64,000 nt of DNA, taken from Vannielia litorea. Its GTDB lineage: Bacteria; Pseudomonadota; Alphaproteobacteria; Rhodobacterales; Rhodobacteraceae. The translations under genes were made by a program, and so were the position numbers. Shown here in pieces: positions 16,819 through 26,547 of this stretch (within the stretch, counting starts at the first letter, position 1; every line of letters starts with the position of its first letter). The notes beneath the pieces were generated by a model. The model was not told the origin of the DNA. It saw nothing but the letters and a program-made list of their open reading frames with translations, and ran no database searches. The DNA is taken from contig NZ_QTNQ01000001.1 in the NCBI RefSeq assembly GCF_018424695.1, forward strand, positions 186,001 to 250,000. Direction: 5' to 3'.

Positions 16819-17964
16819 ATGTCAGGTTCAGACTTAACCCCCCTTTCCGGCAAGCTCGTCGTCACGCTCGAACAGGCGGTGGCGGCACCCTTTTGCTCTT
16901 CGCGGCTGGCCGATGCCGGCGCGCGTGTGATTAAAATCGAACGCAAGGGCACGGGGGATTTCGCGCGCGCCTACGATACCGCCGCCAATGGCGAAAGCGC
17001 CTATTTCACATGGCTGAACCGGGGAAAAGAATCGGTCGCGCTGGATATCAAGGCGGACGAGGACCGGGAAGTCTTGCTCAGGATGCTCAAAAACGCGGAT
17101 GTGTTTATTCAGAACCTGCTGCCGGGCGCGCTGGCCAAGCTCGGGCTCGACTCCGCGACCCTGCGAGAAAGGTTCCCGCGCCTGGTGACCTGCGACATCA
17201 CCGGATACGGCGAAGACGGCCCGATGCGCAATGCCAAGGCCTACGACCTTCTGGTGCAATGCGAAAGCGGTCTGGCATCGGTGACGGGCACGCCAGACGG
17301 ACCGGGGCGGGTTGGCGTGTCGGTCTGTGACATCGCAACCGGCATGGCAGCCCATGCCGGGATCTGCGAAGCGCTCGTCGGGCGCGACCGCACCGGCAGG
17401 GGCAGCGGCGTTTCGGTGGCCATGTTCGACGTGATGGCCGACTGGATGTCGGTTCCGCTGCTCTATCACGATTACCTTGGCAAGGAGACGCCACGTGTCG
17501 GGCTGAACCACACGGTTATCTGCCCCTACGGGGCCTACCCGTGCAAGGACGGTGAGCTGGTCGTCGTTGCCGTGCAGCACAGCGGCGAATGGCAGCGGTT
17601 TTGCGAACACATACTGGGCGACGCAACACTGGCATCGGACCCGCGATTTCATGACAACACATCGCGCCTGAACAACAAGCCCGCGCTGGAGGCGCTGATC
17701 AAGGCGGAGTTCGCCGCGCATGAGCGTGCCGGAATGCTGAAACGGCTCGATGCTGCGGGCATTGCCTCCGGTGCCGTGAACGACGTGGCGACCCTGTCCG
17801 CGCACCCGCAGCTTGACAGGTCCGCCATTGCCACGCCCTCTGGCGAAATCAATGTCCCGACGCCCCCGATCCGGCGCAGCGGCGGTGAGGCGACGCTTGG
17901 CCCCTGCCCTGCCTTTGATGCGGAAGGCAAAGCTCTGCGCGCCGAATTCGGGCCGCGTTCATAA
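16819..17964 (+). CDS. Family III CoA-transferase (CaiB/BaiF)
   Basis: A 381-residue protein beginning MSGSDLTPLSGKLVV; the frame continues upstream, but this ATG gives the family start and lies after the operator. RGKESVALDIK, ITGYGEDGP and YDLLVQCESGL are present, with the catalytic Asp in SVCDIATGM. It lacks the GHD motif of racemases, so CoA transfer between acids is expected. It is the first gene of a two-gene plus-strand operon with a second CaiB protein 18 bases downstream. Confidence 0.86.
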   Translation: MSGSDLTPLSGKLVVTLEQAVAAPFCSSRLADAGARVIKIERKGTGDFARAYDTAANGESAYFTWLNRGKESVALDIKADEDREVLLRMLKNADVFIQNLLPGALAKLGLDSATLRERFPRLVTCDITGYGEDGPMRNAKAYDLLVQCESGLASVTGTPDGPGRVGVSVCDIATGMAAHAGICEALVGRDRTGRGSGVSVAMFDVMADWMSVPLLYHDYLGKETPRVGLNHTVICPYGAYPCKDGELVVVAVQHSGEWQRFCEHILGDATLASDPRFHDNTSRLNNKPALEALIKAEFAAHERAGMLKRLDAAGIASGAVNDVATLSAHPQLDRSAIATPSGEINVPTPPIRRSGGEATLGPCPAFDAEGKALRAEFGPRS

Positions 17965-17982
17965 CAAAGGTTACGGAAATTA

Positions 17983-19149
17983 ATGACCGCAGCAAAAAAG
18001 CCCGCGATCCTTGACGGCGTGAAGGTCGTCGATCTGACTTCGGTGGTCTTCGGACCTTTGGCCACGCAAATGCTGGGCGATCTGGGGGCCGATGTGATCA
18101 AGGTCGAAGGCCCTGAGGGCGATCTTCTTCGCCAGGTCCAGCCCTCCCGCAGCAAGCTGATGGGCGCGGCCTTCCTGGGCACCAACCGCAACAAGCGCAG
18201 TGTTGTGCTCGACCTGAAAACGCAAACCGGCCGCGACCGGCTGCGCAAGCTTCTCTCGGATGCCGATGTGATGATTTCAAGCATCCGGCCCGCCGCACTT
18301 GCGCGCCTTTCGCTTGATCCCGAAACCCTGCGTCACGAGAACCCAAAGCTGATCACGGTCTCGGCCACCGGCTTCGGGCAGGACGGACCCTATGCCGCCA
18401 AGCCCGCCTTTGACGATTCCGTCCAGTCGGTTTCGGGTCTGGCCGGCCTAGCAACATTGCGTGACCCCGAGGCTCCGCCCGCCTATGCCCCGACGATCCT
18501 CGCCGACAAGCTCGGCGGCGTGACAGCTGCCTACGCCGTCATGGCGGCCCTTTTCCACCGCGAGCGCACGGGCGAAGCCCAGCATGTCGAGGTTCCGATG
18601 TTCGAAACGCTGGCCTCCTTTCTGATGGTCGAGCATCTGGACGGCGCCACTTTCGAAGAAACCCCGCGGGATTTCGGCTATGCAAGGATGCTGGTTCCGC
18701 ACAGGCGCCCGGTTCAGACGGCGGACGGCTACATCACGATTCTGCCCTACACCAACGTCCAGTGGGCGCGGTTCTTCATGGCGGTCGGGCGCGACGACAT
18801 GATTGACCACATCTGGGTCACCGACATGGATGCGCGCAGCCGCAACATCGGCGCGGTATACGATATGGTGGCGCAGATTGCCCTGACCCGGACAACGGAT
18901 GACTGGCTTGCCCTGATGGAGCAGGCCGACATCCCCGCCATGCCAGTGAACAACCTGTCGGATTTGCCCAGCGACCCCCATCTTGCCGCGACCGGGTTCT
19001 TTCAGCAGATCGATCACCCGAGCGAAGGCGCCATCTGGACAACACGCCCGCCGATCCGGTTCTCGGCAACACCGGCGCGGCATGACCACCGCCCTGCCCC
19101 CGGACTGGGAGAGCACGACGAAGAGATCTTCGGACCGGGCGGGGAATAA
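17983..19149 (+). CDS. Family III CoA-transferase (CaiB/BaiF)
   Basis: A 388-residue protein with FGPLATQMLGDLGADVIKVE, RNKRSVVLDL, TGFGQDGPYA and the candidate catalytic Asp in ILADKLGGV. The GHD racemase motif is absent (PAFDDSVQS). It is probably a CoA-transferase activating the growth substrate with CoA from an intermediate. Two adjacent, divergent CaiB genes may make a heteromeric transferase, or each may have its own substrate. It is convergent with the ACAD gene at 19171; a short ACCCGG/CCGGGT hairpin lies between them. Confidence 0.86.
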   Translation: MTAAKKPAILDGVKVVDLTSVVFGPLATQMLGDLGADVIKVEGPEGDLLRQVQPSRSKLMGAAFLGTNRNKRSVVLDLKTQTGRDRLRKLLSDADVMISSIRPAALARLSLDPETLRHENPKLITVSATGFGQDGPYAAKPAFDDSVQSVSGLAGLATLRDPEAPPAYAPTILADKLGGVTAAYAVMAALFHRERTGEAQHVEVPMFETLASFLMVEHLDGATFEETPRDFGYARMLVPHRRPVQTADGYITILPYTNVQWARFFMAVGRDDMIDHIWVTDMDARSRNIGAVYDMVAQIALTRTTDDWLALMEQADIPAMPVNNLSDLPSDPHLAATGFFQQIDHPSEGAIWTTRPPIRFSATPARHDHRPAPGLGEHDEEIFGPGGE

Positions 19150-19170
19150 CCCCACCCGGCACCGGGTCGA

Positions 19171-20328
19171 TCACACATCCATCGAACGTGCGATCAGTTC
19201 CTTCATGATCTCGTTCGTGCCGCCATAGATCATCTGAACACGGCTGTCGGCATAAAGCCGCGCGATCGGATATTCCATCATGAAGCCATAGCCGCCATGC
19301 AGTTGCAGACATTCATGCATGACCTCGTTCTGCGTCTGGCTGCCCCACCACTTTGCCATCGAGGCCGTGGCCGCATCAAGCTCGCCCGCTTCCAGCCGTG
19401 CGATCCCGTCATTGACGAAACTGCGCAGCAATTCGGCCTTGGTCTTGCATTCCGCCAGCTTGAACCTTGTGTTCTGGAAATCCATGATCCGGCTGCCGAA
19501 CGCCTTGCGGTCCTGCACGTATTTCACGGTTTCGGCGATGGCAAAGTCGATGAAGCCTAGCGCGGTGATGCCGATCATCAGCCGCTCCCATGGCAGTTGC
19601 TTCATCAGCTGATAAAACCCCTGCCCCTCTTCCGGGCCGAGCAGGTTCGCCGTCGGCACGCGCACGTCCTCGAAGAACAGCTCCGCCGTGTCCGACCCCT
19701 TCATGCCCAGTTTCTTCAGGTTGCGCCCCCGGCGAAAGCCCTCGGCATCTTCGGTTTCCAGAACGATCAGCGAAACACCCTTGGCGCCGGCGCCCCGGTC
19801 GGTTTTTGCCACGACGATCACCAGATCGGCGGTGTGCCCATTGGTAATGAAGTTCTTCGACCCGTTGATCCTGTAATGGTTGCCGTCCTTCTCCGCATGG
19901 GTCTGGACGTTCTGAAGGTCAGAGCCGGTTCCCGGCTCGGTCATCGCGATGGCCGCGACACGGTCGCCGCTGACCAGCTTCGGCAGCCACTTTTTCTTCT
20001 GCTCTTCGCTGCCATAGGCGTCGATGTAATGGATCACGATGGACTGGATGCCATAGCCCCACCCCATGTCTCCGGTACGCCCTTGTTCGTAAACGGTAAT
20101 CGCATCGAACCCGATACCGCCGCCGAACCCGCCATAGTCTTCGGCGATCGAGCCCCCCATGATGCCCTGCTGTCCGGCGGACTTCCAGAACTCGCGGTCC
20201 ACGATCCCCTGCTCGGCCCATTTTTCGATATTCGGGGCCATTTCGGCATCAAAAAGCTTGCGCGTGCTATCCGCAAATATCTTGTGTTCATCCGCCGCCC
20301 AACCAGGCGAGTTCTTGATCAGAGACAT
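19171..20328 (-). CDS. Acyl-CoA dehydrogenase, LCAD/IVD type
   Basis: A 385-residue ACAD with AMTEPGTGSDL, GSKNFITNG, ECLQLHGGYGFMMEYP and the end loop IYGGTNEIMKEL. The SCAD-type Glu is Gly, while LPWERLMIG holds the Glu used as base in LCAD and isovaleryl-CoA dehydrogenases. Its length and motifs fit long-chain or branched acyl-CoAs. It is a single minus-strand gene with AGGTAAGAAAC before its ATG. A degraded copy of the island operator (20367-20382) lies 38 bases upstream. Confidence 0.88.
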   Translation of the reverse strand: MSLIKNSPGWAADEHKIFADSTRKLFDAEMAPNIEKWAEQGIVDREFWKSAGQQGIMGGSIAEDYGGFGGGIGFDAITVYEQGRTGDMGWGYGIQSIVIHYIDAYGSEEQKKKWLPKLVSGDRVAAIAMTEPGTGSDLQNVQTHAEKDGNHYRINGSKNFITNGHTADLVIVVAKTDRGAGAKGVSLIVLETEDAEGFRRGRNLKKLGMKGSDTAELFFEDVRVPTANLLGPEEGQGFYQLMKQLPWERLMIGITALGFIDFAIAETVKYVQDRKAFGSRIMDFQNTRFKLAECKTKAELLRSFVNDGIARLEAGELDAATASMAKWWGSQTQNEVMHECLQLHGGYGFMMEYPIARLYADSRVQMIYGGTNEIMKELIARSMDV

Positions 20329-20366
20329 GTTTCTTACCTATCGAGCCAAGCTTTCATTTGGAGGAA

Positions 20367-20382
20367 TCTAACGAGCGTTCCG
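20367..20382. promoter_or_regulatory. Degenerate operator copy
   Basis: TCTAACGAGCGTTCCG: the left arm is perfect, the right arm matches 3 of 6. The position, just upstream of an ACAD start, fits the other four sites, but a half-site could occur by chance. Confidence 0.35.
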
Positions 20383-20486
20383 TTTCTTGACAACGATCCT
20401 GAGCAGCTGATGACGAAGCGTCACCGGCTCTTGCACCACGCGTCTCCGGGTGGTTCCGTTGGGCCCGCCTTCCACTCGCCACACGC

Positions 20487-20517
20487 AAAAAAAGGCCCGC
20501 CGGTCTGGCGGGCCTTT
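20487..20517 (-). terminator. Rho-independent terminator of the etfBA operon
   Basis: On the minus strand AAAGGCCCGCC, five loop bases, GGCGGGCCTTT, then a T-run. An 11-bp stem plus T-run directly after the etfA stop (20542) makes a strong intrinsic terminator for the long minus-strand operon. Confidence 0.88.
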
Positions 20518-20541
20518 CCGTGAAGCACCGTGTGCCGCGCC

Positions 20542-21468
20542 TCAGAGCTTCTCGACGAACTCGGGGACGGCGGTGAAAAGATCCGCGACCAGTCCGTAGT
20601 CGGCGACCTGGAAGATCGGGGCCTCCTCGTCCTTGTTGATCGCGACGATGACCTTGCTGTCCTTCATGCCTGCCAGGTGCTGGATCGCGCCGGAGATGCC
20701 GACGGCGATGTAGAGCTCGGGCGCGACAACCTTGCCGGTCTGGCCGACCTGCCAGTCGTTCGGGGCATAGCCCGAGTCGACGGCTGCACGGGACGCGCCA
20801 ACGGCGGCGCCCAGCTTGTCGGCGAGGCCCTCGATGATCGCGAAGTCGTCCTTGGAGCCGACACCGCGGCCACCGGAGACAACCACCTTGGCGGAGGTCA
20901 GTTCCGGGCGGTCCGACTCGGCCATCGCGTCCTCGACCCATTCCGAAAGGCCCGGATCCTCGGCCGTGGCCGCATCCGCGACAGAAGCGGAGCCGCCGTC
21001 ACCGGCCGCGTCGAAGGTGGAGGTCCGGAAGGTGATAACCTTCTTTTCATCCTTCGACTTTACAGTCTGGATGGCGTTGCCGGCGTAGATCGGGCGCTCG
21101 AAGGTATCGGCGTCGACCACTCCGGTCACGTCGGTCAGGATCATGCTGTCCAGCAGGGCAGCAACACGCGGCATGATGTTCTTCGCATCCGTCGTGGCGG
21201 GGGCCACGATGTGCGAATAATCCCTCGCGAGGGAAACGATCAGCGCCGACACAGGCTCCGCCAGGCGGTGACCGTAAAGCGCATCCTCGGCGACCAGAAC
21301 CGATGCGACGCCGTCGATCTTGGCGGCAGTGTCGCCTGCGGCCTTGGCGGAGGCGCCAACGGCCAGGACGGTCACATCGCCCAGAGCCTTGGAGGCAGAG
21401 ACAGCCTTGGCGGTGGCGTCCAGCGCCAGTTCGCCGTTGTTGACTTCGGCAAGCAGAAGAACGGCCAT
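20542..21468 (-). CDS. etfA: Electron transfer flavoprotein subunit alpha
   Basis: A 308-residue ETF alpha (FixB). The C-terminal FAD-binding domain is clear: [32 protein letters not shown], and [15 protein letters not shown] followed by [18 protein letters not shown]. It carries electrons from the acyl-CoA dehydrogenases to ETF-quinone oxidoreductase. Its start codon shares one base with the etfB stop. A dedicated ETF inside the island fits the five ACAD genes present. A strong terminator follows. Confidence 0.95.
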   Translation of the reverse strand: MAVLLLAEVNNGELALDATAKAVSASKALGDVTVLAVGASAKAAGDTAAKIDGVASVLVAEDALYGHRLAEPVSALIVSLARDYSHIVAPATTDAKNIMPRVAALLDSMILTDVTGVVDADTFERPIYAGNAIQTVKSKDEKKVITFRTSTFDAAGDGGSASVADAATAEDPGLSEWVEDAMAESDRPELTSAKVVVSGGRGVGSKDDFAIIEGLADKLGAAVGASRAAVDSGYAPNDWQVGQTGKVVAPELYIAVGISGAIQHLAGMKDSKVIVAINKDEEAPIFQVADYGLVADLFTAVPEFVEKL

Positions 21469-22226
21469 TACATAATCCCCTTCTCTTTGAGTTTCGCCAC
21501 GAGGGTATCCACATCGGGCACCATCTCACCGGCTTTGCGCGCTTCGGGCTCGGAGGTCTTCACGATCTCCAGTCGCGGCGAAACGTCGACGCCGTAGTCG
21601 TCGGCCGATTTCTCATCCAGCGGCTTTTTCTTCGCCTTCATGATATTGGGCAGCGAGGCATAGCGCGGTTCGTTCAGACGCAGGTCGGCGGTGACGATGG
21701 CGGGCATCTTGACCTTGATGGTCTGCAGACCGCCGTCGACTTCACGCTTCACGACGGCGCTGTCGCCGTCGATGTCCAGCTCGTTGGCAAAGGTTGCCTG
21801 GGACCAGCCGAGCAGGGCCGCCAGCATCTGGCCGGTGGCGTTCATGTCGTTGTCGATCGCCTGTTTGCCCGCGATGACGAGGCCCGGGGCCTCCTCGTCG
21901 ATGACACCCTTGAGGATCTTGGCGACGGCCAGCGGTTCGATGTCGGTGTGCACGTCATCGGCGGCGACAACCAGGATGGCGCGGTCTGCACCCATGGCGA
22001 GCGCGGTCCGCAGGGTTTCCTGCGCCTGCTTCACACCGATGGAGACGACGACCACCTCTTCGGCGTTCCCGGCCTCCTTCAGGCGGATGGCCTCTTCGAC
22101 GGCGATTTCGTCGAACGGGTTCATCGACATCTTAACGTTAGCGAGATCGACACCGTTGCCATCCGCCTTGACGCGGACCTTCACGTTGTAGTCGATCACG
22201 CGTTTCACAGGCACGAGTACCTTCAT
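21468..22226 (-). CDS. etfB: Electron transfer flavoprotein subunit beta
   Basis: A 252-residue ETF beta (FixA). It begins [19 protein letters not shown] and has [16 protein letters not shown], then [22 protein letters not shown], the ETF beta signature region, and [16 protein letters not shown], which contains the recognition loop that contacts dehydrogenases. AAGGAG lies upstream. It is 42 bases after a crotonase-family gene and belongs to the long transporter/CoA operon. Confidence 0.95.
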   Translation of the reverse strand: MKVLVPVKRVIDYNVKVRVKADGNGVDLANVKMSMNPFDEIAVEEAIRLKEAGNAEEVVVVSIGVKQAQETLRTALAMGADRAILVVAADDVHTDIEPLAVAKILKGVIDEEAPGLVIAGKQAIDNDMNATGQMLAALLGWSQATFANELDIDGDSAVVKREVDGGLQTIKVKMPAIVTADLRLNEPRYASLPNIMKAKKKPLDEKSADDYGVDVSPRLEIVKTSEPEARKAGEMVPDVDTLVAKLKEKGIM

Positions 22227-22268
22227 TGGCGTGGATCTCCTTGATTTTCTGGTTTGGTTTCGACCGGT

Positions 22269-23051
22269 TCAGCGGTCTTGGAATTCCGGCTTTCGTTTTT
22301 CCGAGAACGCTTTCATGGCCTCCGGAAAGTCGTGCGCGCACAACAGGACGCTTTGGCAATCACGCTCGATGTCCAGTGCCTCAAGATAACTGCATTCCGC
22401 GGCGGCGCGCATCACACGCTTGGCGGTCTGAACACCGAACATCGGATGCTGGGTAATCTCGCGCGCGATTTCCAGCGCGCGGGTCTCGACCTGGTCGGCC
22501 GGAACGCAGTCTTCGACGATGCGCAGTTCCTGGGCGGTCCGCCCGTCGATCTCGCGCCCGGTAAGAACAAGCATCCGCGCCACACCCGCGCCGGCACGTT
22601 GCTGCAAAAGCCAGCTCGACCCGGTGTCGGGACAGCCGCCAACGCGGGCAAAGACCTCGCACAGCCGGGCATCTTCTGCCGCCACGACAATATCCGCCGA
22701 CAGGGCCAGGCTGAGGCCCGCACCGAAGGCGACGCCGCACACGGCGGAAATCAGCGGTTTGCGAAACAGATAGGCCGCGCGCCCGCCATCGTGGACCTTG
22801 TCCACCATTTCCGATGTCGCGCGCGCGCCTTTGGCGATCTCAGTTTGAAACCCGACGAGATCGCCGCCGCTGCTGAAATGGTCGCCACCGGTCATGACAA
22901 CGGCACGGATCGTATCGTCGCGTTCCGCTTTGCGCAGGTGGGTCACCAGTTCATCGACGAAGGCGATGCTGTAGGGGTTGCGCTTTGCTGGCTGAAGAAA
23001 GCGCAGGACGCCGATGGGGCCTTCCCTGTCCAATCGCATCAAGTCGCTCAT
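22269..23051 (-). CDS. Enoyl-CoA isomerase-like crotonase family protein
   Basis: A 260-residue crotonase-fold protein with AAGGAG before the ATG. FSSGGDL and GVAFGAGLSLALSADI form the oxyanion region. Both hydratase Glu positions are replaced (Ser and Phe), but an Asp occurs in GGCPDTGSSWLL, the place used by PaaG/enoyl-CoA isomerases. Shifting of a double bond is therefore more likely than hydration. It lies between another crotonase-family gene and etfB in the same operon. Confidence 0.83.
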   Translation of the reverse strand: MSDLMRLDREGPIGVLRFLQPAKRNPYSIAFVDELVTHLRKAERDDTIRAVVMTGGDHFSSGGDLVGFQTEIAKGARATSEMVDKVHDGGRAAYLFRKPLISAVCGVAFGAGLSLALSADIVVAAEDARLCEVFARVGGCPDTGSSWLLQQRAGAGVARMLVLTGREIDGRTAQELRIVEDCVPADQVETRALEIAREITQHPMFGVQTAKRVMRAAAECSYLEALDIERDCQSVLLCAHDFPEAMKAFSEKRKPEFQDR

Positions 23052-23063
23052 GGTATGTCTCCT

Positions 23064-23840
23064 TCAGGTTCCGGTCCAGACCGGCCTGCGCTTTTCGGCA
23101 AAGGCCTTGGGGCCTTCAATGGCATCATTGCTGGCATAGACCACCTCGTGCAGGCGCTTGCCTTCCTCAAGGCCACCCGCACAGCCCAGATCCATGGTTG
23201 CGCGAACGCTGCCTTTCGCCGCAATCACCGAAAGCGGCGCCGCGCTGGCGATGCGTCTGGCCAGTTCGAGCGCGCGTGAGCGAACGGCATCGGGCGTCTC
23301 TTCGAGGTAGTTGGTGAACCCGTAATCGTGCAAACGTTCGATCGGCATCAGGTCGCCGGTCAGAACAATTTCCATCAAGATGGGCTGCGGCAACATCGAC
23401 AGCGCCGGCGACGCCCAAGGCGATCCACGACCGATCTTCACCTCGGTGATGCCGACCTTGGTCCCCTTGAGACCGACCCGGAGATCGCAATTCAGCGTCA
23501 GCATCATGCCACCCGCCATCAGCGACCCCGTCATCGCCGCGATGATCGGCTTCTTGCAGGCGCGCATGGTCTCGTGAAACGGATCACGCATCTTGGACAG
23601 GATATCGACACCCTCGTCGCGTTTGATCTGCGTGGCTTCCTTCAGATCCAGCCCCGCGCTGAAAACCCCGCAATCGGCAGAGGTTAGAATTGCCACGCGC
23701 ACGTTGTCATCCGCTTCGATCTGTTCCCAGGCATCGGTCAACCCGTTTGTCGCGGCCACGGAAAGCGCATTCTTGCGCTCGGGCCGGTTGATTGAGACGG
23801 TCGCGATACCGTCCGCGATGTTCACGTCAATGGGGCTCAT
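23064..23840 (-). CDS. Enoyl-CoA hydratase/isomerase family protein
   Basis: A 258-residue protein; ATG 23840 (MSPIDVNIADG) is chosen because it gives the family start and has GAGG upstream, while the frame runs 25 codons further. FSAGLDLKE and GSLMAGGMMLTLNCDL are the conserved segments. The first crotonase Glu is Met, the second is retained (GITEVKIG). Hydratase, isomerase or hydrolase activity is possible. The gene follows livK2 by 90 bases. Confidence 0.83.
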   Translation of the reverse strand: MSPIDVNIADGIATVSINRPERKNALSVAATNGLTDAWEQIEADDNVRVAILTSADCGVFSAGLDLKEATQIKRDEGVDILSKMRDPFHETMRACKKPIIAAMTGSLMAGGMMLTLNCDLRVGLKGTKVGITEVKIGRGSPWASPALSMLPQPILMEIVLTGDLMPIERLHDYGFTNYLEETPDAVRSRALELARRIASAAPLSVIAAKGSVRATMDLGCAGGLEEGKRLHEVVYASNDAIEGPKAFAEKRRPVWTGT

Positions 23841-23930
23841 GATGCCTGCCTCGTATTCTTTGGATAAACTTGGGGCGAAGCTTCCCCGCGACAGGTTTGC
23901 CGCGGGGAAGTTCATGCTTGTTCGGCCGAC

Positions 23931-25184
23931 TTATTCGGTGGTGAACGTCGCCGAGCTGTGCTTGATGACTTCCCACACAACGTCGAGATAATCGGCGCTC
24001 CAGTCGGTCAGCGGAACCCAGGTTTCGCCATTCCATTGTTCGACGCGCGTCTTGCCGCCGCCACCGTGGTCTTTGTCGGTCACTGTAACCGGAGCCATCA
24101 GGCCATTGGCGTCGAAGTTCTCGATCGATTCATAGGCCGCCTTCATGCTCTCCGGCGTGATCGGCCAGCCGTTTTCGGAAATTGCGATACGTGCAGCCTC
24201 AAAACCGGCCGAGTAAATCGCCATGCCAGTGTTGTAGTAAACGTCACGGACCAGTTCTTCGGGCCCGCTGCCCTTGCCATTGGCATAGTAGGTGTCCAGC
24301 ATCGTCTTCACGATCGGAACTTCCTGACCACCGGCCACGTTGGTTCCGCGCAGGATGCCCTTCGCCTCTTGTGCGCCGATGTTGGCGATATCCACTTCGT
24401 TCAGCCAGTTTACCGACAGATAACGATCAATCGGGAAACGGTTGCGGCGCATTTCTTTCGAAGCGACGACATGCCCGCCCGCCAGAAGCCAGCTGATCAC
24501 ATAGTCTGGCTTGTCACGGCGGATATTGCTCCAGGCACCGGCCTGATCCGACCCGGGAAGCGGCACGGGATAAAGCTCAAGTTCAAACCCTTCCTTATCG
24601 GAAAGTGTTTTCAGGATCTCGATCGGTTCCTGACCGAAGGGGTAATCCAGATAGATAAAGCCAATCTTCGCGTTGGACAGATCACCGTCCATCTGGCCCT
24701 TGATGAAGGCAACGTCATTTGCCGCCTGCTGCCAGTACGTCGGACCGACCGGGAAAACCCATTCGAACACTTCGCCATCCACGGCGTCGCCGCGGCCAAC
24801 GAAGGATTGCATCAGAACGTTGCCGTCTTTCATCGCACGCGGCAAAACAGCGTTCGTGACCGGGGTGGACAGGAAATTGAAGATGAAGACACCGTCGCGC
24901 TTGAGTTGCTCATAACATTCAACGCCACGCTGGGGTTCGTTGCCGTGATCGCGCACGATTATTTCCACCGGATGCCCTTCGATGCCACCGTTGTCGTTGG
25001 TGTACATCGCCAGATCCTGCGCGGCCTGGGCCACTTGTGGCGAGATGAAGGTATACGATTTACTGAGGTCGAAGCACAGCCCGAACCGGATCGGTTCCTT
25101 GTCTTGCGCGGACGCAAGCGTCCCACCTGTTGCCAACGCTGCGGCAAGAGCCACAGTCTTGAGTTGCTTTGTAAGGTTCACCAT
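23931..25184 (-). CDS. livK: ABC transporter substrate-binding protein, paralogue 2
   Basis: A 417-residue type I periplasmic binding protein with signal peptide (MVNLTKQLKT, hydrophobic core, cut near ASA). GGGAGGAAAAC precedes ATG 25184, so the longer open frame upstream is not used. It is clearly a close paralogue of the neighbouring protein at 25277: long shared stretches include QVAQAAQDLA, RDHGNEPQRG, LYPVPLPG, VNWLNEVDIANIG and DANGLMAP. Both serve the LivGHMF transporter encoded upstream; tandem copies may broaden ligand range. Ligand unknown. Confidence 0.9.
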   Translation of the reverse strand: MVNLTKQLKTVALAAALATGGTLASAQDKEPIRFGLCFDLSKSYTFISPQVAQAAQDLAMYTNDNGGIEGHPVEIIVRDHGNEPQRGVECYEQLKRDGVFIFNFLSTPVTNAVLPRAMKDGNVLMQSFVGRGDAVDGEVFEWVFPVGPTYWQQAANDVAFIKGQMDGDLSNAKIGFIYLDYPFGQEPIEILKTLSDKEGFELELYPVPLPGSDQAGAWSNIRRDKPDYVISWLLAGGHVVASKEMRRNRFPIDRYLSVNWLNEVDIANIGAQEAKGILRGTNVAGGQEVPIVKTMLDTYYANGKGSGPEELVRDVYYNTGMAIYSAGFEAARIAISENGWPITPESMKAAYESIENFDANGLMAPVTVTDKDHGGGGKTRVEQWNGETWVPLTDWSADYLDVVWEVIKHSSATFTTE

Positions 25185-25276
25185 GTTTTCCTCCCATGGA
25201 TGATGGTCTACCGGCTTGATTCTGTTCCGGGCGCGCCGCAGCCGTTCACGGCAGTTGCCCATCTTTCGGTCGCTTT

Positions 25277-26515
25277 TTATTGTTCGTATTTCGAAGAGCT
25301 TTCCTTCACCACTTCCCATACGACATCGGTGTATTCCGCGATCCAGTCGGTTTGCGGCACCCAGGCCTCGCCATCCCACATCTCGATACGCGTTTTGCCG
25401 CCACCGCCATGATCGTCGGCGGTCACCGTGATCGGTGCCATCAGCCCGTTCGCGTCATAGCCGTCAAGCGCTTCCAGCCCCGCCTTGTAAGACTTCGCGG
25501 TGATCGGAAGACCTTCGTTTTCGACCGCTTTGCGCGCGGCCTCAAACATGATCGAATACATGGCCAGTCCGGTGTTGTAGAAAACGTCCTGCGTCTTCTC
25601 CAGCGGGCCGGAACCTTGTCCCTTATCATAGAGCTCGGTCATGATTTCCTGGTACAGGGCAACATTCTGTCCACCCACGACATTGGTGCCGCGCTTGATA
25701 CCGATGGCTGCTTCGTTGCCGATATTGGCAATGTCCACCTCGTTCAGCCAGTTGACCGATATGTACTTCTCCATCGGGATGCCATTTCTCTTCATCTCTT
25801 TCGAGGCGACCACATGCGCGCCTCCCAGCATCCAGACGATCACGTGGTCAGGCTTTTCGCGGCGCACCTTGGACCACACACCGGCCTGATCATTGCCCGG
25901 AAGCGGCACGGGATAGAGTTGAAGCTCGAAACCCTCTTTTTCGGACAAGGTTTCCAGGATCTCGATAGGCTCCTGCCCGAACGGGTAATCGAAATAGACA
26001 AAGCCCACCTTCACATCCGACATATCGCCGTCATGCAATTGCTTGATATAGGCAACGTCGTTGGCGGCCTGCCCCCAGTAAGTCGGTCCAATCGGATAGA
26101 CCCAGTCAAACACCGTGCCGTCCACGGCATCGCCGCGGCCCACGAGCGACTGCATCAGAATGTTCCCATCTTCCATAGCCCGCGGCAGCACTGCTAGGGA
26201 CACAGGCGTGGACAGCGTGTCAAAGACAAAGACGCCCTCGCGGCTGAGCTTGGAGTAGCACTCGATCCCGCGCTGCGGCTCGTTGCCGTGGTCGCGCACG
26301 ATGACTTCGACCGGCTCGCCGCCAATCCCGCCCTTCATGTTGATCAGCTTCGCCAGATCCTGCGCCGCCTGGGCCACTTGTGGTGTGGCAAAGGTATAGG
26401 CCTTGCTGAGGTCGTAGCAGACGCCGACCTTGAATGGTTCGGTCTGGCCCTGCGTTCCGGCTGCCATGCCGGTCATCAGCGATATGGCGGCTAACGCCTT
26501 TGTAAGTGTCTTCAT
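25277..26515 (-). CDS. livK: ABC transporter substrate-binding protein, paralogue 1
   Basis: A 412-residue periplasmic binding protein with signal peptide (MKTLTKALAAISLMTG, cut near TQG or AGT). Two ATGs follow GGGAGGA; the second (26515) has the better spacing. The mature sequence VGVCYDLSKAYTFATPQ is close to that of the next gene. It directly follows livF and precedes its paralogue by 92 bases. The VCYDLSKAY start is unusual for amino acid binders and is shared by both copies, so both likely bind the same class of non-amino-acid ligand (inference). Confidence 0.9.
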   Translation of the reverse strand: MKTLTKALAAISLMTGMAAGTQGQTEPFKVGVCYDLSKAYTFATPQVAQAAQDLAKLINMKGGIGGEPVEVIVRDHGNEPQRGIECYSKLSREGVFVFDTLSTPVSLAVLPRAMEDGNILMQSLVGRGDAVDGTVFDWVYPIGPTYWGQAANDVAYIKQLHDGDMSDVKVGFVYFDYPFGQEPIEILETLSEKEGFELQLYPVPLPGNDQAGVWSKVRREKPDHVIVWMLGGAHVVASKEMKRNGIPMEKYISVNWLNEVDIANIGNEAAIGIKRGTNVVGGQNVALYQEIMTELYDKGQGSGPLEKTQDVFYNTGLAMYSIMFEAARKAVENEGLPITAKSYKAGLEALDGYDANGLMAPITVTADDHGGGGKTRIEMWDGEAWVPQTDWIAEYTDVVWEVVKESSSKYEQ

Positions 26516-26547
26516 CATGTCCTCCCTGAACAGTCTTGGTTAAAACC

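Noticed and set aside
22126-22142. TTAACGTTAGCG in etfB as a further operator copy
   Set aside because: It lies inside coding sequence, and spacing and arms do not fit TCTAAC-N4-GTTAGA.
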